64,000 bases of DNA from Lentilactobacillus sp. Marseille-Q4993 (GCF_951230165.1 NZ_CATNVB010000002.1:93486-157485), one strand, 5' to 3'; counted from the stretch's first letter, positions 54,565 through 63,773 are shown. Notes: generated from the sequence alone by a model not told the origin. A program made the numbers and translations.

Positions 54565-55545
54565 TTAAAATAAATTAGAGAAAAAGTCCACAATTGCCTG
54601 CCAAATCTTTGCAAAGAATCCTTCTGCCTTTTTTGCATCTGCACTTTTTGCAAAGTCCTTTAAATCAGCCATCTTATCACCAACTGAATCCGCTAAGTCA
54701 CTAGCCATTGATTTAGCATTATCAATATAAGAACTTGCATCAGAAATTGGCGCCTTTTGAACCTGGCTTAACGAGATAACGATATTATTGATGACCGTTT
54801 GAGAAGTCTTGCCATCAATCCCCTGCTTTTGTAGTGCTTCGTTAAGCATATTTTGGATATCTTCTTTAGTAGCAAGTTGATCTTGTTTCTGTTTCAGTTC
54901 AGCAAGCTGTGACGAAACATCACCGATTGCAGCCATTAACTTACCTGGATAGCTCTTGTCATCGCTATTTTCATTGATGGCAGGTTGGGTTGCATCAAGA
55001 ACCCCGTTAGCAGCTTGAGTATTTTGCTGATTAAGAGTAATGCCATCAGTTGCCAAAGCCTTGTATACTCCAGTAAGGGCTGATTCACCGGAAACGGCCT
55101 TGTCAGCCGTAACCGTAATGATAACGTCCTTAACTCCGGCCATCGTGGCAACCATTGAATATTGCTGTGAGGTTACTTGAGTAATATTATTCTTACCATC
55201 GTAATTCTCAATGTTAACCTTAACCCCAGTACCTGGGTCAGCTGGTGCTAATGCCACACAACTGATCATACTTGCATCTGACGTTCCAGCTGAATTGATG
55301 TACTGAGCATAATCCTGACCGCCAACAGTCAGTGATTCATAGTTTGACTTAACGCCTAGCGTCTGGTTGATTTGATTCTTATCCTCGCTTGCCAAACCAG
55401 CACCGTACACTACATATGGTTTTGATAATGCTTTTGATTGGACCGAACCATCGTCAGTTCCAGCAGCATGTGACGCCACTGCTCCAAGGCCAAAGATTGC
55501 AGCGAAACAGAGTAATCCGAATACTAACAACCGTTTGATTTTCAT
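54565..55545 (-). CDS. Secreted DUF1002 family protein
   Basis: This 326-residue protein starts MKIKRLLVFGLLCFAAIFG, with a signal peptide cleaved near SHA-AG. The DUF1002 body includes PYVVYGAGLASEDKNQI, ISCVALAPADPGTGVKV and ATMAGVKDVIITVTADKAVS; a helical tail rich in Ala/Asp/Lys ends with an amphipathic or membrane-seeking FFAKIWQAIVDFFSNLF. Function unknown; probably extracellular. The ATG at 55545 is chosen because the signal peptide starts there; the longer frame adds 20 residues. Confidence 0.85.
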   Translation of the reverse strand: MKIKRLLVFGLLCFAAIFGLGAVASHAAGTDDGSVQSKALSKPYVVYGAGLASEDKNQINQTLGVKSNYESLTVGGQDYAQYINSAGTSDASMISCVALAPADPGTGVKVNIENYDGKNNITQVTSQQYSMVATMAGVKDVIITVTADKAVSGESALTGVYKALATDGITLNQQNTQAANGVLDATQPAINENSDDKSYPGKLMAAIGDVSSQLAELKQKQDQLATKEDIQNMLNEALQKQGIDGKTSQTVINNIVISLSQVQKAPISDASSYIDNAKSMASDLADSVGDKMADLKDFAKSADAKKAEGFFAKIWQAIVDFFSNLF

Positions 55546-55587
55546 TTTTAAATACCCCTTTTCATGTTCTAACGTCATTTTACCATT

Positions 55588-55617
55588 AAAAAAAAGCCAC
55601 TTCATTTTGAAGTAGCT
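55588..55617 (-). terminator. Terminator of the serine hydrolase transcript
   Basis: On the minus strand a ten-pair stem AGCTACTTCA/TGAAGTGGCT (loop AAA) is followed by eight T residues, 35 bp after the hydrolase stop. Confidence 0.88.
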
Positions 55618-55651
55618 TTATTTAATAATTACCAACAATCTTTAACATTTG

Positions 55652-56398
55652 TTAATTATCAGCAAGATCATCATAAATCAACTGACCAATTTTCTGAAAA
55701 GAATTTAAAACCCTTGGCCTATCTGGGCCATTATCAGTTAGTAAAGCAATGTTCACAAAGCGACCGTTTTTTTCAAACCTAGCAACATCATGATCGAGGC
55801 TTGCACCCTCACCAGTTTTGTTTGCAACCAGGACGTCATCCCTAGTTTCATCAAAACTCCCCGGCAACTTAAACCTAACTTGCTGGTTCATAAACGGGGT
55901 CCGGTCATACTCAACTGCTAAGTTCATAAGTCTAACCGCTTCCAACGCAGAAATAAAATTATCCTTACCCCTTAACGGTGCCTCAGTATCCATTAAAAAG
56001 CGCTGTAGCCTAGTTTGCTTGTACCCGTTAGTTTGTAACCAGTCATTAATGCTAGCCATCGTAAATTCGCGAATAACGGCATTAGTCGCGGTATTATCCG
56101 AAACACTGATCATCAGCCTCATCAAATCGCCAAGGCTCCAAATCCGTTGAGATAAGGTTTGGATGACCCCAGCGCCACCAACAATATCTTTTTCGTTAAT
56201 CTCAATCTGCTTAGTGAGATCAGCCCCTTTAGAAAAGGCGTAGTCGTATATTGCCAGTTTGATAAGTGAAGCAGAACGAAATTCTTCGTTAGGATTAACG
56301 GCCACTTCTTTGCCTTCATCGTCTTCCACGAGGCAAGCAACGTCCGCATCGATATTTGCTAGCAGACTCCTAATCGAATCGATCGTCGTTACTTTCAT
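55652..56398 (-). CDS. Class A beta-lactamase-fold serine hydrolase, cytoplasmic
   Basis: The 248-residue protein has the three penicillin-recognising motifs: SLIK near residue 42 (SxxK), SDN in SVSDNTATN near residue 100, and KTG in ANKTGEGASLD near residue 190. The omega-loop reads FLMDTEAPLRGKDN; aligned with class A enzymes, Glu166 and Asn170 appear replaced (Phe, Thr), so efficient beta-lactam hydrolysis is unlikely. There is no signal peptide. Its ATG overlaps the NlpC/P60 stop (ATGA). Context suggests cleavage of muropeptides, perhaps as a carboxypeptidase. Confidence 0.82.
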   Translation of the reverse strand: MKVTTIDSIRSLLANIDADVACLVEDDEGKEVAVNPNEEFRSASLIKLAIYDYAFSKGADLTKQIEINEKDIVGGAGVIQTLSQRIWSLGDLMRLMISVSDNTATNAVIREFTMASINDWLQTNGYKQTRLQRFLMDTEAPLRGKDNFISALEAVRLMNLAVEYDRTPFMNQQVRFKLPGSFDETRDDVLVANKTGEGASLDHDVARFEKNGRFVNIALLTDNGPDRPRVLNSFQKIGQLIYDDLADN

Positions 56399-57285
56399 CG
56401 CCAATATCTCCTAAAACCAGCGAATTCTGAAGCAAACTTCAATTCGGTTAAGTCAGCAATATCAACTTGTTTACCAGGAGTCCGTGACTCAATCATCTTA
56501 CCGTTGCCAATATACATACCAACGTGATGAACGTAACCTTCGCCATGGTCATATGCAAAGAAAACTAAATCACCGGGTTGAATATCTTCGGGAGCAACTG
56601 GCATCCCGGAAGCCTGCTGGTCATCCGCATCACGAGGGATATCGAAACCAAGCACCCTATGCATCGTGTACACAAGTCCAGAGCAATCGAAACCGTCCGA
56701 GCTAATGCCGGCCCAGAGATAACGCATCCCCATATATTGTTTGGCCATATCGACCATTACCTGGCCAGCGTTTTGTTCATCAAACGGAATCTTGATTGCA
56801 TCAGCCTTTATATAATTTTCACCAAGCGGAGTAATCACCTTGATCCAGTCACCTTCAGTGGCAATTTGATTCAAAACTGTCCCTAGGCTCAGCTCCATCA
56901 CTGGTTTTTTGTCCGCATCGTAGAGTGTGGCAAACTTAGTTGCAATTCTGACCGTAGCAGTAGTGTTTGAATAGTTAGTATCCTTATCACTAAGCAATTT
57001 AACGGGAATCCACCCGGGATATCCCCGACCATCAGAGTCATCCCGCTGACTTGGAACAAATACTTTGGCCCAGTCACCAACAATATCATCAACGATTACT
57101 TCGTCATTGAATAGAGCCTGAGTTACTACTCGACTATTGTCGCTCAAATCAACACTCTGCTCGTCACTCATATCCTGAACCCATTGTTTAACATCACCGT
57201 CAATAGCCGCTTTGTCAACATCCCGATTAGAATGATTAGTTGACCAGACGGTTGCAACGGGAACGATTACTCTTTTTGTATTCAT
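56395..57285 (-). CDS. NlpC/P60 endopeptidase, YkfC-like
   Basis: The 296-residue protein has two SH3b-like domains (to about 165) and an NlpC/P60 domain with the catalytic Cys in DGFDCSGLVYTMH (near 195) and His in YVHHVGMYIGNGK. GAGGGTG precedes the ATG at 57285; the longer frame has no ribosome site. No signal peptide, as in YkfC, which cleaves cytoplasmic gamma-D-Glu-L-Lys/DAP bonds of imported muropeptides and leaves L-Ala-D-Glu for the epimerase encoded next door. Very likely a recycling enzyme, not an autolysin. Confidence 0.88.
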   Translation of the reverse strand: MNTKRVIVPVATVWSTNHSNRDVDKAAIDGDVKQWVQDMSDEQSVDLSDNSRVVTQALFNDEVIVDDIVGDWAKVFVPSQRDDSDGRGYPGWIPVKLLSDKDTNYSNTTATVRIATKFATLYDADKKPVMELSLGTVLNQIATEGDWIKVITPLGENYIKADAIKIPFDEQNAGQVMVDMAKQYMGMRYLWAGISSDGFDCSGLVYTMHRVLGFDIPRDADDQQASGMPVAPEDIQPGDLVFFAYDHGEGYVHHVGMYIGNGKMIESRTPGKQVDIADLTELKFASEFAGFRRYWR

Positions 57286-57390
57286 TAGCTCACCCTCTAT
57301 TCTATCTAAAAACATATTAACATGAATCATTAAAAACATTCCCTAATTTAGCCGAACCGCAAACGTTAATCACCAAATTATGATTGAATT

Positions 57391-57415
57391 AAAAAAAGAG
57401 CCGACAATCCGACTC
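57391..57415 (-). terminator. Terminator after the dipeptide epimerase gene
   Basis: On the minus strand GAGTCG/CGGCTC with loop GATTGT is followed by seven T residues. NlpC/P60 and the hydrolase therefore probably have a separate promoter in 57286-57390, where I find no clear consensus. Confidence 0.82.
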
Positions 57416-57425
57416 CCCTTTTATC

Positions 57426-58496
57426 CTAGAAACCTAATCCCGGTTTTTCAGAAAACTTAATGATATTTCCATCATTGAGAATTCCACCATCAACCGGATT
57501 TTTCGTAAACATCATTGCTGCATCAAGGTCAACGAATTGAATATTTTGCTTTGCAGCGGCTAAATGAGCAGCAGCCGTGACCGATACTGACGATTCAATC
57601 ATACTGCCAACCATACACTTGACTCCGGCAGCCTCTGCAATGGCATTGATCTTCAACGCGTTATCGATTCCGCCAGCCTTCATCAGCTTAAGGTTGATAA
57701 TGTCACAACCCTTCATCTCAATCAAACGCAACGCATCACCGACTGAGAAAACTCCCTCGTCAGCCATGATTGGTGTGAGCACATTATTGGTAACTGATGC
57801 CAAACCATCAAAGTCAGCAGCAGGCACTGGTTGCTCCACCAATTCAATATTCAAATCAAGTTGTTCCATTTTTCTAATCGCAGCAATCGCCTGTTTCGGA
57901 TGCCAACCTTGATTAGCATCCAACCGAATATTAATGTCAGGTCCAACCGCCTTCCGCAAAGCAACGACCGTCTGGAGATCTTCCGCTTCACTTTTACTTC
58001 CCACTTTGATTTTTAAGGTCGTAAAGCCATCAGTAATTAACCGCTTGGCATGCTTAATCATCGAATCGGTTGTTCCAACACTAACCGTATAGTCAGTCGT
58101 AATTTGATCACGAGCACCACCCAGCAATTGGTAAAGTGGTAGCCCTGCAATTTGACCAAGCAGGTCATTTACCGCAATGTTCAAAGCTGCCTTGGGGCTA
58201 GAATTATGCACCATCGCCTGATCAATAATTTGCTTGATATTATCAGCAGCGAGCAATGATTCCCCCACGATTTTAGGACCAATTATCTGCTCGACCGCTT
58301 CGATAATACTACTCGTTGTATCACCAGTAATCACTGGAGTTGGGGCAGCCTCACCAAATCCGACCATTCCGTTAGATGCAGTCACCTTAACAATAACGGT
58401 TGTTGCAGTTGTCACAGTTCTCAATGCTGTTTTAAACGGTTCCTTTAGTGGTACCGCGGCTTTGAACGTTTCAATTTTCTCGATTTTTGGAATCAA
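57426..58496 (-). CDS. Dipeptide epimerase (L-Ala-D/L-Glu epimerase)
   Basis: This 356-residue enolase-superfamily enzyme has the catalytic lysines in LKIKVGS (near 160) and INLKLMKAGG (near 265) and metal ligands in RLDANQGW, ELVEQPV and IMADEGVF. The YkfB/YcjG group converts L-Ala-D-Glu from peptidoglycan into L-Ala-L-Glu, which peptidases can split. It lies 12 bp below an oligopeptide-binding protein gene. Confidence 0.9.
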   Translation of the reverse strand: MIPKIEKIETFKAAVPLKEPFKTALRTVTTATTVIVKVTASNGMVGFGEAAPTPVITGDTTSSIIEAVEQIIGPKIVGESLLAADNIKQIIDQAMVHNSSPKAALNIAVNDLLGQIAGLPLYQLLGGARDQITTDYTVSVGTTDSMIKHAKRLITDGFTTLKIKVGSKSEAEDLQTVVALRKAVGPDINIRLDANQGWHPKQAIAAIRKMEQLDLNIELVEQPVPAADFDGLASVTNNVLTPIMADEGVFSVGDALRLIEMKGCDIINLKLMKAGGIDNALKINAIAEAAGVKCMVGSMIESSVSVTAAAHLAAAKQNIQFVDLDAAMMFTKNPVDGGILNDGNIIKFSEKPGLGF

Positions 58497-58508
58497 AAAA
58501 TATCTCTC

Positions 58509-60134
58509 CTACTTGATTGATGCGTCTTTATAATTGTAGTTGGCACCAGCTGAGTTGTAAACGACTCCCTTAACTTTTGAATTGATCAACCATTGTTCAC
58601 CTGATTGATAAAGAGGAACAATTGCTTGTTTGTTAAGGGCAAGCTCTTGAGCTGAAACCATATCTTGCCAACGTTTGTCAGCGTTTTGAGCATCTGATCC
58701 ATTCGACTTCTTGATGAGTGAATCATACTCAGAATTCTTCCACTGGGAAATGTTACTTGGATTATCACTAGTCAAAATGTTAAGGAACGTTACTGGATCA
58801 GAGAAATCAGCAAACCAGTTAGCAACCGTAACTTGGAACTCATGGTCAGCTTGACGTGATAGTACCGTCCGGCCAGGGATGTTATTAAGAGATACTTTCA
58901 ACCCAGGCAAGTTCTTTTCAAGGGTACTTTGGAGATATTCACTTAATTGTTTTTGGTCATAAGTATCAACGTTTAGTAACGTGAAGCTCAATGACTTCTT
59001 ACCGATTTCCTGAAGTCCCTTCTTGAATAACTTCTTAGCCTCTGTTGGGTTGTAATCCAAACTTGATGGGGCTTTTACTTCACTGGTAAAGTCCTTATTT
59101 CCAGATGGCGAGTAAGCTAATCCCTTTGAAACGAACTTATCGTTAAGGACAGCACCACCACCAACAACTTTGTTAGTCATTGTTGGTCGGTTAATTGCCA
59201 TCGAAATAGCCTTACGGATGTTTTCGTTAGCAAACGCCTTCTTCTTTTGGTTGAAAGCTAAGTAATAAGCAGACGATTGTGGGCGGTTGACCCGATCCTT
59301 ACTATTCTTCATCTGCTTGGATTGAGTTGCTGACAATTGAACCATGTTGAGTTTCTTTTGATCATAAAGATTGAGCCCTGTTGATGGATCCTTAACAACG
59401 CTAAACTTGATTTCGTCGAGTTTAACATTGCTCTTGTCCCAATAATCTTTGTTCTTCTTCAGTGTCCAGTTCAAGTTAGTCCCGTTCCACTTAGTCAAAG
59501 TGAATGGACCGTTATAAACTTGTTTGCTGGATGTAGTTCCGTAATCACTGCCATACTTAGAAACAGCCTTAGAATCTTGTGGGAAGAATACTGGGAATCC
59601 TAATAATAGCTTGAAGTAAGGAATCCGTTGTTCCAAGTTAACTACTAATTTGTACTTGCCATCTGCCTTAATCCCAAGCGTACTTGGTTTAGCTTTTTTA
59701 GCTTGGATTTTATCAGCATTCTTAACCCCAGAGAATAAGTAGCCATATTGTGATGCGGTCTTAGGGTCAAGCGTTCGCCGCCATGAATAGACAAAGTCCT
59801 GAGCGGTTACTGGATCACCGTTACTCCACTTTGCATTCTTTCGTAAGTTGAATGTGTATGTTTTACCATCCTTTGAAACCGTAGACGACTTAGCAATTCC
59901 TGGTTCTACCTTACTATTCTTTCCTAATCTAAATAACCCCTCATCAACGTTGTTCAACACATTAAAAGCACTGACCGAAGTTGTTTTAGACAAATCAACG
60001 GTCGATAGCTCTGTATCAGTTGAAGTAGTTAACACTTGTTTTTTGGAACTATTACCGGAACTACCACACCCTGCTAATAATAGTGCGGTCATTGCAATTC
60101 CAGTAGATAACGCAGTTTTGCGTGAAATCCCCAT
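58509..60134 (-). CDS. Peptide ABC transporter substrate-binding lipoprotein (OppA family)
   Basis: The protein has 541 residues; the signal peptide ends in lipobox LAGC (Cys23). It has family 5 solute-binding features: FNLRKNAKWSNGDPVTAQDFVYSWRR (20 at most: KNAKWSNGDPVTAQDFVYSW), then the long two-lobe body. OppA/MppA-type proteins bind peptides, in some cases murein tripeptides. No permease or ATPase genes are in the window, so it must use subunits encoded elsewhere. It is followed by the epimerase 12 bp later. Confidence 0.93.
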   Translation of the reverse strand: MGISRKTALSTGIAMTALLLAGCGSSGNSSKKQVLTTSTDTELSTVDLSKTTSVSAFNVLNNVDEGLFRLGKNSKVEPGIAKSSTVSKDGKTYTFNLRKNAKWSNGDPVTAQDFVYSWRRTLDPKTASQYGYLFSGVKNADKIQAKKAKPSTLGIKADGKYKLVVNLEQRIPYFKLLLGFPVFFPQDSKAVSKYGSDYGTTSSKQVYNGPFTLTKWNGTNLNWTLKKNKDYWDKSNVKLDEIKFSVVKDPSTGLNLYDQKKLNMVQLSATQSKQMKNSKDRVNRPQSSAYYLAFNQKKKAFANENIRKAISMAINRPTMTNKVVGGGAVLNDKFVSKGLAYSPSGNKDFTSEVKAPSSLDYNPTEAKKLFKKGLQEIGKKSLSFTLLNVDTYDQKQLSEYLQSTLEKNLPGLKVSLNNIPGRTVLSRQADHEFQVTVANWFADFSDPVTFLNILTSDNPSNISQWKNSEYDSLIKKSNGSDAQNADKRWQDMVSAQELALNKQAIVPLYQSGEQWLINSKVKGVVYNSAGANYNYKDASIK

Positions 60135-60273
60135 ATTTGTTCACTCCCAATGAAAATATTTATTACTTATACATTCTAATTTAGCATAAAAATGAGAATC
60201 TAGCTATGCTGATTTTAATGCTCATTTCATATTCGATCGTAAAAAGCGCCTATTTAGAGATCTCCACCTAAAA

Positions 60274-60345
60274 AGCATGATATTTAACGGTTGGGGCAAA
60301 GCTACTAAATACACTTTTGTCACCCATCCCTGTAAATATCATGCT
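60274..60345 (-). ncRNA. Structured element between the two oppA genes
   Basis: A perfect 13-base inverted repeat, AGCATGATATTTA (60274-60286) and TAAATATCATGCT (60333-60345), encloses 46 nt. Read on the minus strand the enclosed part is G-rich at its 5' side and C-rich at its 3' side, and the outer stem is followed by five T residues. It may be the terminator of the upstream oppA, or a small leader RNA. The rest of 60135-60369 holds the promoter region of the 58509-60134 gene without a clear box. Confidence 0.5.
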
Positions 60346-60369
60346 AAAGAGATAACCATTATTCAAATG

Positions 60370-61994
60370 TTACTTAATATATGCTTCCTTGTAGTTATAG
60401 TTAGGACCAGCTGAATTGTAAACGATCCCCTTAACCTTTGGATTTATCAACCATTGCTCACTTGACTGGAACAGCGGCACAATTGCTTGTTCCTTCAACG
60501 CAATATTCTGAGCCTTAACCATATCATCCCACCGCTTATCAGGATCACTTGAATCCGTAGTGTTAGACTTCTTGATCAGCTCATCGTAACTCTTATTCTT
60601 CCAAACCGAATTGTTCGATGGGTTATCAGACTGCAAAATGTTCAAGAATGTGATTGGGTCTGAAAAATCAGCGAACCAGTCCGCAACCGTTGCCTGGAAT
60701 TGGTGATCAGTCTGCCGTGACAACACAACCCGAGCTGGAATATTCGTCAATGACACTTTCAATCCCGGAAGGTTCTTTTCAAGCGTGCTTTGAAGGTATT
60801 CACCTAGCTGCTTTGAATCATAGGTATCGCCACCCATAATCGTAAAGCTAAGCGAACTCTTACCAACTTCCTTCAGCCCTTCTTTAAACAACTTCTTGGC
60901 CTCAGTTGGATTATAGCTCATCGTATCGGGTGCGGTTACATCCTTTGTAAAGTCATTCCCGTTGATCGGCGACTTGGCCAGCCCTTCAGACACAAACTTA
61001 GTATTGGCAATTGCCCCACCACCAACAACCTTCTTGACCATCATATTCCGGTCAATAGCCATTGAAATTGCTTGTCTGATTTTCTTGTTTTGGAAAACCT
61101 TCATCTTTTGGTTCAGGGCTAGATAAAACGCTGAAGATTGTGGTCGTGAAACGAGATCCTTGTTGTTCACCATTTGTTTAGCTTGAGATGCCGACAAACC
61201 AGTCATATCAAGCTTTTTATCCTGATACATATTAAATCCAGTTGACTGATCCTTGATAACTTGGAAATTGATTTTGTCTAGCTTAACGCTCTTCTTATCC
61301 CAGTAATCACTGTTCTTTACCAGGTCAAACGTGGTATTGGTACCGTTCCAGTTTTTAAGCGCAAACGGACCGTTATATACTTGCGTTTTTGCGGTAGTAG
61401 CGTACTTGCTGCCATACTTTTCTACCACTTTTTGATTTTGTGGGAAGAACACCGGGAATCCCATCAATAACTTGAAATAAGGGATTCGTTGTTCGAGAGT
61501 AACGACCAATTTGTAATCGCCATCAGCTTTGATACCAAGCGAACTAACCTTTGCCTTCTTCGCCTGGATCTTATCTGCATTTTTGATGCCCGAGAATAAG
61601 TAGCCATACTGAGATGCAGTCTTAGGATCAAGGGTCCGTTGCCATGAATATACGAAATCATGGGCAGTAACTTTGTCACCATTGCTCCATTTAGCATCAT
61701 GACGCAAATTGAAGGTGTACTGTTTACCATCTTTGGAAACCGTATAATTTTTAGAGATTCCAGGTTCAACTTTACTATTCTTACCCAGTCGAACTAACCC
61801 TTCATCAACGTTATTCAAAACATTGAACGAAGCAACAGCGGTCGTTTTGGATAAGTCACGGTTGAAAGATCCGTATCAGTTTCCGTGTTCAAGACCTGCT
61901 TTTTCGCACTGCCCGATGGATTACTACAACCAGCTAATCCCGCCACTGACAAAGCCAGTAACGCCGTCAAAGAAATAAAATGCCATTTTCTCAT
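60370..61994 (-). pseudogene. oppA paralogue with a single-base frameshift near its 5' end
   Basis: The first 40 or so codons, from ATG 61994, encode MRKWHFISLTALLALSVAGL and a lipobox LAGC, then run out of frame. The main body (60370-61818) is in another frame and closely matches the neighbouring OppA. Comparison with the paralogue (DTELSTVDLSKTTSV) places the lesion at about 61855-61861, where one G of the expected GTG-GAC is missing. It may be a true pseudogene, phase variation or an assembly error. Restored length would be about 541 residues. Confidence 0.88.
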
Positions 61995-62121
61995 AAACTC
62001 TCACTCCAATATCCCAATAGATTTTGTTTATGTTAGATAATCTATCACAAGAATGAGAAAACGTCACTATTATTCTAACCATTTTTTAATCGCTTTGTAA
62101 TAATAAGTTGACGGTTCAGTG

Positions 62122-62670
62122 TCACTCAGTCAGAGCAAGAGCCATCCCCCTGGCGCCAGCGATTCGCTCGAACTTTTCCTTTGGCAATTTGTAACATCCA
62201 TCAATTGGATCATTAACATGAACCCAGTCATCATCGACCCCGTCTAGTAATACGGCATGATTATTGATTGCCACGTTACCAAAGGGATACACTTCGTACT
62301 CTGGTTCTTCGAAATGAACGGTCACAAAGACAACCACCGGATTTCCAGCTGCCACGTCGGCGTAAAGTGAGTTAAAGCTAAAGTTTTTTTCGGAAGTGGA
62401 ATATTTCCTTACATTTACGTATTTAGCTGCCCACTGTGATAATGGGTCAATAAAAATCGCTTCAAATTTGCCGTGTTGGTTTTTATAAGGCGAGCCACCA
62501 AAACCTTCGTTTGGATTTGCATTTTCGCTAATTGGCATCAATTTTAAAAACTGGCCATAATTTAACGTCGTTGCTTGCCTGAAATGCAATCCCATCAATA
62601 AGCTTGCCGCCTCACAACCGTTAATTGCTCCCCACGCATTTTGATCAATATGTGGCGTTGGTAAAATCAT
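62122..62670 (-). CDS. C39-like cysteine peptidase family protein, cytoplasmic
   Basis: This 182-residue protein resembles peptidase_C39_2 proteins: NAWGAINGCEAASLLMGLHF carries the likely nucleophile Cys (near residue 19) and NNHAVLLDGVDDDWVHVNDP carries the His and Asp (near 143-160). C39_2 proteins usually have signal peptides; this one has none. The start overlaps the stop of the P1 peptidase by 4 bp, so the two are coupled. Possible role: hydrolysis of an imported peptide. Confidence 0.75.
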   Translation of the reverse strand: MILPTPHIDQNAWGAINGCEAASLLMGLHFRQATTLNYGQFLKLMPISENANPNEGFGGSPYKNQHGKFEAIFIDPLSQWAAKYVNVRKYSTSEKNFSFNSLYADVAAGNPVVVFVTVHFEEPEYEVYPFGNVAINNHAVLLDGVDDDWVHVNDPIDGCYKLPKEKFERIAGARGMALALTE

Positions 62671-63773
62671 TGGCTCACCCCAAGTTCTTGAAATACTTGA
62701 TTAACCATCTCTTGATACTCAGGCTGGTCTTTAACCAACTTATTGCAAGCATCGATGAATGATAGTCGATTTCTACACTTGCGATCAACCACAGAATCAG
62801 CATGAACCAGCGAACTAAGAACTGATTCATCAACACAGGCACTGACCGCTCGGAAAAACTTATCAATATTGTTGTCGTTGAACCGAGTAACCGTGTCAAA
62901 ATCGTCCTTAGTAAAGTGAGCAACTCGATTAGCAGTTGAAAAGGCAAAGACGATTTCTCCGCTACCGTTGCCGATATAACCACCCGTTCTGTTAATTCCA
63001 ACCGTCGCCCGTTTGGCAAGACGCTTAAGCTGGCGAGAGTTAAGTGGGGCATCCGTAGCAATAACGGTGATAATTGATCCTTTCTCCTCTTTCTCTTTAT
63101 CCGCTTTGATCATTTTTGCTAATGGTTCGCCGATTGGGATCCCCTTGATAATCAGATCCGTGAGGAACCCGTAGTTAGTCATTGTGAGCGTGCCGACCGT
63201 AAATTGTTTATCACCAAACTCCACCAGTCTAGAAGATGACCCGATACCACCCTTGAGGTCGTAGCACATCATCCCTCTACCAGCTCCGACAGCTCCCTCT
63301 TCAAACGTATCAGCCACGTTTGCCATGCTTTCAGAAAACTGCTTTTCAGTGAGTTTCATATCTCTAATGCTAGACACATCGCCATCATTACACTCGGCAA
63401 CCACTGGATTAACAGTACTGGTGCTATCACCAATTTCCGGATTTTCAACCAGCATTTGTTTAGTCAGAAAATTCAGCGCCGTTCCAACGGCGAACGTGTT
63501 CGTTAATATAATTGGGGTTTCCAGCGTTCCAAGTTCATCAATTTGCACCAAACCAATACTCTTACCAAACCCGTTAATGACATAAGATGCTGCTGGTAAT
63601 TTTTCCCGAAATAAATTACCTGGTGCCGGAATAATTGTCGTTACTCCAGTATGAGTCGTTCCGTCGTCGTAGGTTATCTGGCCGACTTTTACACCTGGTA
63701 CATCCGTAATTAAATTTTTGGCTCCCTTTTTTCGTGATGAAATATCATTGAATAAATCAACTGTGAGTCCCAT
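62667..63773 (-). CDS. P1 family peptidase (S58, DmpA/L-aminopeptidase type)
   Basis: This 368-residue protein belongs to the self-processing S58 family. The cleavage/nucleophile site is in DLKGGIGSSSRLVEF (near residue 180). Other conserved parts are ITDVPGVKVGQITYDDGTTHTGVT (20 at most: DVPGVKVGQITYDDGTTHTG) and ATDAPLNSRQLKRLAKRA. Known members are aminopeptidases that accept D- or L-Ala-containing peptides. It is first in a probable operon with the C39-like gene and the oppA genes. Confidence 0.9.
   Translation of the reverse strand: MGLTVDLFNDISSRKKGAKNLITDVPGVKVGQITYDDGTTHTGVTTIIPAPGNLFREKLPAASYVINGFGKSIGLVQIDELGTLETPIILTNTFAVGTALNFLTKQMLVENPEIGDSTSTVNPVVAECNDGDVSSIRDMKLTEKQFSESMANVADTFEEGAVGAGRGMMCYDLKGGIGSSSRLVEFGDKQFTVGTLTMTNYGFLTDLIIKGIPIGEPLAKMIKADKEKEEKGSIITVIATDAPLNSRQLKRLAKRATVGINRTGGYIGNGSGEIVFAFSTANRVAHFTKDDFDTVTRFNDNNIDKFFRAVSACVDESVLSSLVHADSVVDRKCRNRLSFIDACNKLVKDQPEYQEMVNQVFQELGVSQ

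Noticed and set aside
55652..56398. Antibiotic resistance beta-lactamase
   Set aside because: No signal peptide, deacylation residues appear absent, and it sits in a muropeptide cluster.
56395..57339. Secreted cell-wall autolysin
   Set aside because: The extra N-terminal residues in the longer frame are not a good signal peptide and lack a ribosome site; the supported start gives a cytoplasmic YkfC-like protein.
60274..60345. A known riboswitch class
   Set aside because: I could not match it to any class I know, and it lies after a gene as well as before one; left as an unnamed structured element.
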